From the NCBI GenBank assembly GCA_012295275.1, contig CM022665.1, positions 968,952 through 1,032,951 of the forward strand: a stretch of DNA of 64,000 nt, read 5' to 3'. The stretch comes from Chrysomallon squamiferum (Eukaryota > Mollusca > Gastropoda > Neomphalida > Peltospiridae). A program made the position numbers and the translations under genes. Shown here piece after piece: positions 11,940 through 25,700 of this stretch. Position 1 is the stretch's first letter. Every line of letters begins with the position of its first letter. The notes under the pieces are model-generated. The model did no database searches, was not told the origin of the DNA, and saw only the letters and a list, made by a program, of their open reading frames with translations.

Positions 11940-14490
11940 CAGTATAGGCTAGCAGTGTTTCATATAACTAAAGAGATTAACACAGGACAAAGGCTGCTGT
12001 TTGAAACATACGTGTATATTATTAAATATACCCCCACGGCGCAACATAGAACAAAAGTGTCTAGTAAAGACCAACTTTGAGGTTTAACCATGCATAAGAT
12101 TTAAAAAAAAAAAAAACAGACAACAACAGCCAATCATCTTTAGATACAGTCACTGTAGTTCTGTAACATTAAATTTTAATGGAATGTTTATGATTATATA
12201 GATAATAAGTGCATAAAATGCACATAATGCACTTAATTTGCATGATGAAAGTAAATAATATATTTGATTGTGTGCTTAGGGGTTTAAATATGTATGAAAT
12301 AAAATAAATGTCTTTCTGTTTTTTTCTTTTTTCTTTTTTTGTATGTAACTATGAAAAATATTTGACATATATAACAAAAGAAAGAAAGAAAAGTAAAAGA
12401 AAAGTAAAAAAAGATTTGAAAAACGAGGTCCGTGAAATTGAGAGTCAACAGTATTTGTTTTACTCACTCAGCTATTGTGCACGAATATATTTCAGACGAT
12501 ACATAAAATATTTATGTAACAAAGCTATGATATTTAACTGATTAACTAAATAAATAACAACTATAAAAATCTATATTTCTGTTACTGACAGATATTTACG
12601 AGTAATTCACTTCAAATCGCATTAAAAACGAATAAAATAAAAATAAGATTTATTTCTATTGTTATACAATAATTAAACTGTAATTATCTCTCTTAAAGTT
12701 TAAAACTTCATCAATATCTGGAATTGATATCAACGACAGCAACTGCATGAATTTGTTACTAAAAAAATAAATAAAACTGAAAAATTAAAAACATTAATAA
12801 ATAACTTTTTGTAAGGTAATGTGTGTGTTTGCATTGTTTTAAAGATATGTCAGAAAACATCAGTTACACGGAGACGAATAAACAGACCAAATACAGAAAA
12901 CAACGAATGGTGAACTTTTAATTTTTTTTAATAATTATTATGTGCTTTGTTTTTATAAAATAATACTGAAAGTCTTTATTACACAGTATTATTATGTGAT
13001 TTTTATTTTTTTTTTTTTATCTATTAATGCTGACGCCCATAAACACACGTCTTCATCAAATTATTAGAGCTGTATGAGTATTTAAACTGAAATTATATTT
13101 GTTATAAAATGAAATATTTACGTCAAATCAATTCAGTCTAAAACATTTCTTTTTTAAACTGATACGTGTTATACACATCTAAAACGACAAGCTGTTCCTG
13201 CTACTGCCACTACTTTTACTGCCTTATTTTGCCGTTTTTCGCACTGAACTGATTTTATTTTTTTTATTTGTGTTTTGAAAATTAATATTGAAATTTTAAT
13301 AAATATTTTGTTATACAACTGTAGCCATGAATCGACAGAAGCGACTGAGTAATCTAATAACCATAAATACTGCATGCTGTCCCGACAAATATTAATGTTA
13401 TTATTTTTCTAAAGATGTTTTATTGCCTCAGAAAATGAATTCGTAATAACATGCTTTATTATTATTTTCTATTTTCTTTTTTTAAATTATTATTATTTTT
13501 AATAATTCATGTGATAATGAATCCTTGTTGGGTGCATAAAAATAAATGTATACAAAATTACTTTTCCAGAGTAAATATTAAATTGCGATTAATTATGAAA
13601 TATAACTGCATACAAAAGGAAATTAACACTGAGTTTTTAAAGGGTATTAGATTAATGTTGGTATGTTTCTTTCAGTCTTTCTTGCTGTCTCCAATTCAGT
13701 CACCCGCCTTTCTGCTTAACAATATCATCGCCAGGAGCTACAATAACAATGATAATATACAGAAATACTTTCTTTACAAATCGCCTTTATACATTTTAAC
13801 ACGTGGACAGACTTGGACCTTCCTGGTCTTGTTTTATTATTTTACTATCGAAATATAAAATAATAATATGAAAACTTTTTGTTCGAGCTTATAATTTCGT
13901 TGTTCTCTGGTCCCAAGCCTTTTGAAGAACATGTGTATATGTTACTCGGATAAAACAAAATCAGACATTAAAAGCTGAACTGAATTTTATTAATTCATAA
14001 TTGTTTCGAAAGTAACGTATCTGTGAGTAATTGATGTTAAGATATATATTCTTAGATACTGTTTTATTTATTATATTCACAGAATAAATAGTTTCATTTA
14101 TATTATATTTTTAAAACGACAGTAACACTGCTGAATATAACGTGGAAGTGAAAGTGAAAAGTACATTGCTTATTAAATGTAAAGACATTTAAACAATTAT
14201 TTAAATCTAATTTTTTACTGAAATAAATGTGCTGCAGGAGTTTATAATTTTATTCGCTAATGCATTAACTGACGGCAGTCATGTTTTTTTTCGTTATTGC
14301 AAAGCTTCAAATTTAGTATGTCCAAAGCTACATTCTTTCACAATTTCTATTCCTTTCGTTTCAAGGATTCTTCTGAACATCCGCTATACAAGTCCCGAGG
14401 TAAAAATAATTTTGTCCAATGAGATTATTCTGTTGGTCGGAAGTATCCCGAATGTAACAAATATACCGAATGTCAAATATTTAGAGGTGG

Positions 14491-14521
<31 letters not shown>

Positions 14522-14619
14522 ATTAGATGCATAATTGAGATAGATGCATTCAATGTCTACCTTGCAGGGGCAACAAAATAATTATAATATAAAATGTCGA
14601 CAATCGTAAATGTTGCAGA
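11940..14619. other. Intergenic or 5' region of the DAGL gene
   Basis: AT-rich DNA with a 29-A tract at 14491-14519. A TTGCAG at 14613-14618 just before the DAGL start codon looks like an acceptor, so a 5' UTR exon may lie upstream in this stretch. A 135-codon open frame at 13451-13858 has no recognisable protein features and is not annotated. Confidence 0.4.
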
Positions 14620-14714
14620 ATGCCTGGTATCGTAGTTTTTGGCCGTCGATGGTCGGTCGGGTCAGACGATTTTATCTTGCCCGCATTATTTTTGTTGATA
14701 CTACATATATCATG
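14620..14714 (+). CDS. DAGLA: DAGL exon 1, N-terminus
   Basis: Starts at the ATG in GCAGAATGCC and ends TCATG|GTAAGT in phase 2. The next exon (15378) completes a Trp codon, giving [13 protein letters not shown] across the junction. The RRWSVGSDD motif is diagnostic. It is too short to show as a long open frame and was found by similarity. Confidence 0.88.
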
Positions 14715-15240
14715 GTAAGTAATATTAGAATACTGAAGTCCACAAATCACACTTTTATATATTTAGTTAAAGATTAGTTGTAAGAAATTTATCTTTCACA
14801 AAAAATAATATATTTAAACAGTAATTTATTTATTTATTTATTTATTTTTCAATCATCAAAGTTAACGTTAAGAATTAATCATTTAGGAAATCCCAGTCCC
14901 AGACCTGCCACTGCCATTCGATTAGTTTTGCCTGTGTACATTTTTAATTATTTACTTAATTTCGAAATTCAGAAGGTTGATTTTTCTTTATATTCATACA
15001 ACATACAGATAATAGATCAGTTACCATATTATCAAAGGCATCTTTTTGATTAAGAAAATGTATTTTGATTGCTTGTTTGTGTCAACTTCCCAGTTTGCAT
15101 TATAACTCTGCCTTGAAGTGACTAGAGTATTATTTATTAAAAATGCTGTTTTTGATGAATGCAGACAACACTCATTACCCCCCCCAAAAATTAAAATAAT
15201 AAAATAAAATTCAAGAAAATAATAAAATCATCAGAAAACA

Positions 15241-15317
<77 letters not shown>

Positions 15318-18300
15318 ACACACACACACTCTCACACACACACACTTACCACCTATTCTAAACTTTTCTCATCTCAGGATTATTGCACTGGCTATTATAT
15401 TTGGTGTGATTGAGTTTGACCGAGAAGTAGCCTGTTCAAGAGATCTTCATGATCACATACTTGGCTACCTTGTCATCTTATCACTATGCCTTATTCTCGA
15501 GGCTGTCATTGCATGGGTGAGCCTACAAGGTGGAATTCTTGACAGTGGACCTCGGGACAGCATGCAGTATTTATTGTATGGAAGACTTGGTAATTTGCAT
15601 AACATATATTTCTGTTTTATATATGTGAAAAAGAAAGGTTCAGTTTGGAAAAGTAATAGTTTTAATAAGAAGTAAATAAAGGAATCTGTACTTAGGATAG
15701 TTTATATATCCTCACTACTCTAATAAACAATTTAAATTAAGCTGAAGGTAATACGGCTAAATTGTATTATCCGTAATACTGAATAATAGTTCATTTGTAT
15801 TCCTAGGTGCATATATATGTATATTAATCTAACTAATTCATTATTATCATTTTTAACTTGAAATTTTCATTAGTAAAATGATTATTAATAATATAATAAA
15901 CTCTTTGCAGTTGTTCTGCTTGGTGAAGTTTCATGGTTGGTTGTTGGAGTGGTCTGGTTTGTTAAACATTATTCAACTTGTCATCCAGTTGCTGCAAAGA
16001 AAGCTGTATTAGGTAAGATTAAAATTATTAAACAAGACAACAACAGACAGTGTTCATTTAGAAAAACAGGTGGTACAGGTATTTTTCTTTGTTTCTGTTA
16101 ACAATAGATTAGAAAAAATGTTTGGTTAATATCTGCTTTTATAAAAGTATAATTTGCAAACTGCATGAAAATACTGTTGAGATATTGCTGCAGTCTTCAG
16201 AGCTGAACTGCTTGATATTTTCATTTTTACATAATGTGGTGATGTCAGCAAAGCTGTTGATAATTGTATTTTAGATATTGTCTTAGGTTTTTGTTTTAAA
16301 TTATGTTGTCCTCAAACATGTTGATAGTTATATTTTAGATGTGTTTGTAAACTTTTACCAAAACAAAAACAAAAAACCTTTTATTTATTATAGTTGTCTG
16401 GAAGGCATTGGTATTTATCTTATGCTTTAAAAGAATGTATTAAAACTGTGTTGTATTTTAGGTGTGGTGGTGTGTAACTGGACAGTGATGTTGTCAGTGC
16501 TGATTTCACTTTGGTGTACATTTGACTCGGCTGGTCGTAAATGGGTTAAGATGAAGAAATATCAAGAAAGTTTGAAAGAAATCAGAAAAGCTAATCACAG
16601 AGTGTCTGGAAGCACACGGCGTAACTGGAGACAAAGGTAAATAAAATTTGGTATATTCTGTTTTAGGGAAATTAAAACTCAGTACAGTTTATTATGCATG
16701 TATTAAGTTTCTGTTCATTATGGTATAATTATATTTAAATCATTTATTACTCATTCATTTTTTGATGTTTTTTTTAATATTTCTTATATACCCTTTCAAA
16801 GAATATTTATCATTTATGGCATGCTGCATGGTGATTTTTCTAATAACTTGTGAAACAAATAAATGGAGGAAGCTGTATTAATAAAAATATAAATATTTAT
16901 AGAACATGGCCTTTTCCAAACAGAAAATTAAAGATTATTAAATCTTTTTGCAAATACTGAAAATCATAATACCTAAGCTTAACATACATACATACATATT
17001 TGTGATTGTTAGTCTTTATTAGATTTTTCATGTTTGTTACAAATACATATTGTTAATCATTTTATGTACGTGTTAAAATAATAGTTTTTAATGCACATTC
17101 TTATTATAATCAGTAGTTTGTCTTATAAACTAACAGCACAGATTAAAAATAAAATAGGTATTTCATTTTTGCAAATCTCGTTTGCTTGACCACATGTATC
17201 AATTATTGTCAGTTATTCTATTTAATAATTTAATCAAAAAACATTTTTAAATTGGTTTTTCATTATTGTTGCAGCATAATAATACATATATATTTTTTTG
17301 GAGAAATCTTTGAGGAGTACAGTGGACTGTCGAAACAGGTTTCACTTGGGTCCAATGAAATATGCCAGTTTAGACAGTGCTGATTTATAAAGCTTAAAAT
17401 GACATGAAATTGGAATATGTTTTATTATGATTGTTACATAAAACATGTTTTTGGTAGCAGCAGCAAAATATTTAATTTATCATTTTAAGAATGCCAGTGT
17501 ACTAAAGTTTAGTCACTGGGTCAATGTGATTTTTCAGCAAGTGTTGTATGCAGGAATGCTTTGAAATTTCTATTAATTGTTGGTAGGCATGTCCTAAAGA
17601 TATCTATGATATCATGACTGACATCTGCACTCTCCTCACTAACTTTGAACTGGTTGATGTTAAACAAAGTTAGCAATTCTTCTGATGCTTTGAAGTCAGG
17701 TTCTTCTACTCCTAGCTGTTCAGGGAGCTGAAGGCTTTTTGTTTTAAAATCAGGCCAGAAATGGACTGTGTTTTGACTCTAGCCTGCTGAAACAACTGAT
17801 GCAACAATCCTTTCAGATTTTTGAATTTACTTGTCATTACTCATTTTCTCTCAACTGAAATGTTGGTTTCATACAGTTGTCACTGTGTTTTAAAATGGTC
17901 ACTGTGTTTTAAAATATCTGATACTGTCCATCTTCCTATCATAAATTGCTTAAATAATCTTTCTGTTTACTCAGTGGATTTTATGAAAATTCTTCTGTTT
18001 ATTTCACTTTATACTGACATGAAAGTTTGATTTTAGGTCGATCAGCCATTACAACTAATTCAGTAAAACAATGCACCATACGTATTTATGCAGAATTCTA
18101 CTTTTAACACTAAATCTAAAAGTGAATTTACTTAAGTATCAAAACACTAATAATAAACTGGTTCATATGCATATAGTAATTACTGCTTATTAAGCCTTCA
18201 AAGAAGCATGATCATTTTATCTTATGTTGTAGTCTGATTATATGCAAATTGTGTGACAGTGTTGACAAACCTTATTACTATATAAATTGTTCTTTTGCTC

Positions 18301-19739
18301 CTAAGGTAGATAGCATCTGGATAAATTAGGATTTTGTTCATAATAGATTAATGATAACTGGACAGGACTTTGAAATGGTGCCAGTTTACACAGTCCACTG
18401 TAAATGTATATATTTTCATAATTATTAATAAATAAGATTTAGTTATTTTAGTATGTATTTGGCAGACATTGAAGTATAATATATCATAATAATTAATATA
18501 CTCTCCTTCATGTGTGTCTTAAAACATTAATATCTTCATCTAGAAAAGCCTTTACATTTTTTTTTAATTTAAGTACTGATAAAGACAAAATATATTCATG
18601 AAACATTTCTGTATACAGTATCAGTTCTGCTGATTACAGTTGTATTACATTATGACTTTTTTTATGTGAATGCATATTTTATTTTATTTTGGGGTTTTTG
18701 TTATATAGTTCATATTAGTTGTGTAATATTGTATATATTTATTTTTCACTTGTTAGAAATAGTCTTTATTATTGACTTTAAAAGTGTTTTATTTGTCTGG
18801 ATAAAAAGTAAACATGTTAATACACTGGAATATTTTGTCCTTGAAGAAAATGTACAGATATCTTAAAAATGTGAACTAATTATCATTGCTGATTTTCTTA
18901 TATTTTTGCTTTCTTTGTTTTGTTTTGTCTAAATTCATATTATCATTATTACTATTATTTTGTAGCAAATTGTTTTTGATTTCTTAGTATTTTTGTGCAG
19001 TTTTTTTATTGTTTATTTATAATTTTTTAACAGTTTTCCTTCCTTCTGGTAATTCCTCTGTTTTATTTTTTGGGCTGTCATCAGGTTTTGCTTTGTTCCT
19101 TTAGAATACTTTTTACTTTCAGGTCTAGAATTGTAAAGGGCTTTTTTCTGCAGAAGCTACGCAGGTACCTTGAAACTTGTGGTTCTGCACAGCACTAATA
19201 CATTTACATTTTGTACTACTGCTTTACCAGTTTAACATTTTACATGTAGTAGAGCAAATATCCATGATTTTATTAAAGTAATATTAATGTTACTATTGGT
19301 CTGAATATTAAATAGTAGGGTTTTGAAATTAATTTCCTTTTGTTATCCAGCACTAATCCAACCTGTTAAATGATATTTGCAAATGTTACTATGTTGTGTA
19401 AATTTATCAAATTTATCATCCAAATTGCTATATTATTATAGTTTGAGGTTGGTGACAAATTGTGTCTTATTAGTTGAACATTTTCTTAATATTTGCTACT
19501 TTCTGTTCTTAAATTTTATTCTGTTGTTAATAAATGGATGTTAATTGATGTCAGTTACACGAAAAACAATCTGAATAAGTGTGACAAATTTATGGTAAAA
19601 TCAGTGTTTTCACAAAGTTTTATATTAAGCTCACATCAATAGTATAGTAATGGATGTCTTAAATATTTACAGCCACCAAAAGATATACCTTTTCCTTATG
19701 CTAATGCAATCAGCACAGTCCATGCATGAAGTCTCTAAA

Positions 19740-19770
<31 letters not shown>

Positions 19771-22700
19771 ATATATGTTTGGAAATAAATAAAATCACCT
19801 CTTTATTGAAATGAAATAAAATAATAATTTCTAGAAGTTAGAAATATGTAAAAATACTGAATGAAATATGCTAAAATGATAGTTGTGTTTTCTCCTAATA
19901 TCAGCACTAATCTTATTAATAATATTGCATGTTTTGAATTCCCAGTGAATTCCTGTAACTGTGTGTAAATGTTTTGTGTTTATGTCCTTTTTTCAGGTTT
20001 TGTTTTGTATAGAAGTAGAATTGTATTTCTCTTGTCCAACTTTCCTAATAATATTGTTGCCAGAATATCTTAGTGGTTATCTATTAATAGTAAAATAAAA
20101 TAAAATAAAATAATAATAAAAAATATGATCATTGGTTGCTAACAGTGGCAAATTTTCAATACTTTGTTCAACAGAAAAGCATTCAGAGCTTACGAGGAGA
20201 GCTGGGACAGGAGACTACAACTTTTATGCTGTTGTGTGAAGCGAAAAGGCAGGAATCGGGTAAGATAAATATTTTTATATCTAACATTTTCATTTTAAAA
20301 TACATGTTTAAATGTTTCTTGATATAATTTTTTTAGGCTAGAAGACAATTTCTTTTACATCAGTAAAGTAACGTTTTAATTATATTTATTGGCACACCTA
20401 TATAAACTGAATATAATAACTGCATAACCCCCCCAAAAAAAAAAAAACCTATGCTTTCTTTTCATATTTTAACAATGAAATATTTTTGCTAAAATTAAGT
20501 TAAAAAGTTAGTTGAGTGAAATAGTTTCTTAGTAGTAAATAACAGATTAATGGTACAAAATATTAAAAAATACTGAAAATAGATTTTTTAATATTTAATC
20601 AATTATATTTTAGAATTCCTTGGCAGAAATTGCTCAACTTCTGACAGAGTTCTTCCGTGATTTGGATGTGGTGCCTTCTGATGTCATAGCTGGTCTTGTT
20701 CTTCTTCGCCAGTCTCAGAAAAAACGCATGAGACTGACAGTTGAACAGGCAAGTCAAAGTTATATGTGTTTGTCATCAGTTTGAAACAAATTGTATTAAC
20801 TGTAAAGCCTGTAACAGATCACAAATTAGTTATAAAAATACCTACAGCAGCATAAACACGTTCAGTCCTGAAAAATTTACTTTATTGTAATTCCATTTTG
20901 TGTTTCTTTTTTCTTTCTTCATATAAGAGCACTAAAACATTTAGCAGAGGCATTACTTCTTTTCAGATATTTTCATTGCTTTTTCAGTTAAAACATGTTG
21001 GAATAAATATATGTTTGGTCAGGACAGTTTATTCTGATGATATTTTTTATTTATTCTTTCCTAGGAGAAAAGTTTAAAAATTAAACATTCTTTTTGCTTT
21101 ACATCTTTAATTTAAATTTTTAACTTTCTTATTGTTTCAGGGTAGTAATGATGTGTACCAGTATTTATCTGGTGTGCCAATCACCCCACAAACCCAGTTT
21201 CTTCAGCTGAGTGATCCTGAAGTGTTGAGCGACTACCAGAAAATTATCCACTACATGCGCTTTGCTCTTGCTGCATATGGTTGGCCTGGTTATTTCAAAG
21301 CCAACCCAGGAACATGGCTATGTAGACTGACACCATTCCTAAGGTCTGTATATGAATTGTATTTGATATTCATTTATTTTAATCTAACAGGTTTTAAAAA
21401 TACACAGTAAACATAGTGCATTAAATTTGTTTCAGTATTAATACAAATTTTGAACATAACTTGTATTTGCATATCTAGTCTGATAAACGTTTGGTTGATT
21501 GATGTTAAAACAGACTTTTCTTGATTTCATTTTAGGAAGTTTAAAAGATTTATATATGTAATGGGTCAATATATGTAGAAATTTGAACATAAGATATTAG
21601 TAAAGTAAATTTTAATGAAATCAGCATCAGTGATATGCTAGTGACTTAGACATTTTGGTTGTGTCATTCAATGAAAACCGAAATTAATTTAATATTATTT
21701 TGAATAAATAGTGCATTATTTCTAGTTGAAAATACAGCCTAAAATGCTTTAACACATTTTCACATCACCAAGTTAATTTTGGTAGAGACACTAAGTATTC
21801 ACTTATCTAGCATGCAAACAGTTCTGCTAAAAATGCAACAAATTTTGAATGATAAACAGAGATAGTGTTTGAAGAGATAAAAGCCTGAATAATTTCAGCA
21901 GTTGATTTTATTGTTGATCAGAAATGTTAAATATAACATTTTGTTTGAACTTAACAAATCTGCTAATGTCTACCAGTGTTTTCAGATTTTCCAGTATTTA
22001 AAGATTCAGTTTCTCTTTTTCAGAATTATGTATCAAAAATCAGGTCATTAATGAACAGTTTACAACTTTATAATAACCTAAACTGTTAATATCTGTATTT
22101 AACTGATGACTCTAAATTTGAAATGTTGAATTTAAAAACAAAGTTGATGCTAACTTTTAGAACAAAATTGTTGCCAGTTATATAATAATTTTTATATTTA
22201 TATTTGACAGCTGTTGTTGCTGCATGAAACAACACAACCCTGCAGTATCGGGGGACAACTGTTGCTTGTGCAATTTTGCAGCTTTAAGACGCATAAGTAA
22301 ACTGCAGGTTTTTGATGTAGTGTATGCCACTTACCACGTTGATGTAAGATGTTTCTTTAAGTTGTTATTTACATATGTAGATTTTAGGATGACAAATATG
22401 TTGAAAGACATTGTTTATTATTGTGTTTCTTCAGAGCATGCTTAGATTTAGATTTTGTGTGACCAAGTATGAATTTATTCAGTATCTTGTATCTTGTATA
22501 CATGATTATTCAGAATATATACCATAAAGGTGTGTAAGTATGTGCATGCACACATGCAGACATGTGTTTGTGTTATCAGGATCTTATGTATTGTAAGAAT
22601 TTATTTATTCCAGATTATTTGTTTTGTCCTGGACATAAGAATTCATTCATGATCTTGTATTCATTTAAAATCCTACATTTTACAGAGAAATGTATGGCTT

Positions 22701-25700
22701 AACAGCACATCAGTGGGTTTTTTAACCTCCAAGCATGTAGAAAACAAAATTCTACAATATGTAATATTTGTGCTGTTGGCATGTGGCCTTAGAGCATGTT
22801 TAAAGCTTTAGAGCTTATGGTCTGCAAGTATATATTTTTATTATTTTATGATTTATGCATGTGTTTTTTTTAGAATATTTTATTGTGATATGGACATTGC
22901 CTCATAAATCACAGCTTTACTGAGCTAACTTACTATATAAATGAATAATAAAATTATCCTCTTTTTCTTGAAATGCTGTTACTATACAAATTTCAGTTTT
23001 AAAAATTCAGGCCATTTGGTGATAGTGTTTTTTGAAAAAACCCACAACTACTGTTTATTTAGAATGATATTTATTGGTTTTGTAGATAGTTCTTTGACTT
23101 TGCATTTCATTTATTTGTTTTAAAAAGGCTTTCTTAATAAAGATCAACAATAAAAATACATTTATATCTCCTCATTGGATCTTCCATGTCCTTTTTTCTA
23201 TGTGCATTTTTATAATACATTCTGCACTAAACATTAAATCATTTGTCTAACTTACACATTTAGCACTGAAATTAAAAAATATATTTCAAGAAAGATATGT
23301 GAACTTTTAAATTAATTTTTTGTTTTCTTATTCAGAATATTAGTATAGAGGTTTGTTGTTTTTATTAAATTATATATTTTATGTTTTTTTATGAATAATT
23401 AGCATCATAGTCTTGTTACATGTAGAAATGTAAAATAAAGTTTTGAGTGTTTATTGAAAAAGTAGGTGTTTCATGAGGCAACATAGTAATTATTACCATT
23501 ATTGTGCACAGCTTTATCTTATTTTATTATTATCATTATTTTTTTATTTTTTTTGCTTAAAGTGTGTAATTGTTCAGATTTACTGAAAACCATAAGGCCT
23601 TCTTTAAAATGTCACTTTACTTGATCTTACAGTTGGTTTGTTATTTCACTTAGTGCTAACTTCTGTTTTCTCTTCAATTTTCATTTTTTTTATTATTCTT
23701 TGATATAAAGAAATACTTTTTGTGTTATAACACTTAACAGTATGTAAATGTCTGTACTCTGTCCCACCCATGAAAGAAAATGTTAATAAAATGAAAAACA
23801 ACTTTCACCTTTTTTTCAGCAGATTAAATAGATTTTGTAACATGTATATTTTAAAGAATGGTCTGATGGGTGTACTGTTTGCCATTTCTGTTGTGTGGTA
23901 CTTGTTTTTTTATCATTTTTTAATCTTTCAGTTAAATCATTTTATTTTCTTTGGTGTGTTAGATTTATAGAGCCCTGCTTGCCCTCTTCAGTAAGTTTGA
24001 GTGGTCCTGCTACAAACAAAGATACACGTATGTGCTTTTTATGTATTTATTTGTAGTTTTCTTCATATGTTTGTGTATATATTGGTTTTGTTCTTTCATG
24101 GTAATTGGTATTACTGATTTAACTTTTCTTTTTTTTTTTCTTCTTCTTTTTTTTAAATATAAAATGTATTGTATATTTTGTTATGTCCTGTAATACTAAT
24201 TTGTTTCTGTTTGCTTTTTATGATTGGCAAAACTAATTATTTTTGGTGAATGTATTTGATTATTTGCCATTATTAATGTAATATAATAAATGAAATTCAT
24301 TACTCTAGTATTTAGGGAGGTTTATATAGTCGTAAATTATTCAAATATGTTTATGTCCCTTAAAGATTCCAGCAAGAGCATACAGTCAGGACTGAGAAAA
24401 GTTTAGAGGATAAGATGTAGAGAATAAAGGCTGTATTGCTTATCTCTGAACTGGAACAGATAGGAAAATGTGATCTCATTATCTACCTGTTTCAAAGCTG
24501 ATTATTTGACCTGAATGTTACTGGGGCTAGTTGTCTGCATTTTAAAACCTTTTATTTAATTACTGGATTAAAGCATTAATATAAATCAATTTTTTATTTC
24601 TTTAGTATTTTCATATTCTTTTTTATTATTATTTTTATTATTCGCATAAATTTGAATTTTTCTCTGGTTTGTTTTTAGATTGGTGAGACACCATTCTTTG
24701 TTGCTCTTGATCATCGTTATAAAAAAGTTGTTGTCTGTGTTCGTGGAACAATGTCTCTGCAGGTAACTTTTTTCTGAAATTCATGATGGGTTTTTCATAA
24801 ACTGTTTGTACTGGCAGTTTTTTTTTTTATTCTATTAAAACTGTAAAAATTCTTTTAAAAATATGAAATCATATATACAACTTGGTAACAAAAATAATTT
24901 GATTTTTGTATTACTTTAGGCTTGCAGATAATTAAGTGAAACGTTTTTATTGAAATATTTGTATTTAATTAATTATTTTACTTTTAATTTATTTAAAAAT
25001 TAAAAAAAAAAAAAAAAAAAAAAAAATGTAGGATGTGTTGACTGATCTGAAAGCTGAACCAGAGGTTTTGCCATTGAATCCTCCTCAGGAAGAATGGCTG
25101 GGCCACAAGGTAAAATGCAAATAAACTCTCAAAACAATAAAAAAATAAAATAAAAAAATAAAAAATAGAAAAATAAAATTATAATAATAATAACAACCCT
25201 AATATACATTTAAATGTAAACTTGTTAATGTATTTTTAAACCTAATCCACGTAGAAGACTTGATTATTTTCTCTTCTTTAACTTTTTAGTCAGTTAATAA
25301 ATATGAAAAGAAAGTTTATTTTATTATAATAATTATTATTTTTGTGATTATTAATATTTTTTAGATGAGGTAAAATATTTTTCATTTTCATTTCTTAGTG
25401 CATGTGAAGCTTTTATCTAAATGTAGTTATCTCCCTTACATATATTTGCAGAACATTTTTTATATAATGGTGAGATAACTGATCTGACTCTTCCTTGTTT
25501 AAATTTAAAAAAATTATATATATTTATATATATTTTTGTAAGCTGTTGCTAGTGTAACTGGTCTGGCTTTGGTCTGTACCATACTGGTAATTTATTAATA
25601 TTAATAATCTTAGAAATTATCTTTACAGGGCATGGTTCAGGCAGCACTGTACATCAAGAAAGAACTGTATACAAAAGATATTATTCACAAAGCACTGAAT

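Noticed and set aside
13451-13858. 135-codon plus-strand open frame
   Set aside because: Longer than most chance frames here, but rich in F, L, Y, I and N as expected from AT-rich DNA, with no domain, no clear splice signals and no neighbour context.
14229-14534. 101-codon plus-strand open frame before DAGL
   Set aside because: Ends in a poly-lysine artefact over the A tract and has no recognisable features; at most 5' flank of DAGL.
23955-24030. Possible small DAGL exon between exons 8 and 9 (a GTAAGT donor at 23989)
   Set aside because: Either possible acceptor gives a length that breaks the frame, and exons 8 and 9 already join in phase across the conserved motif.
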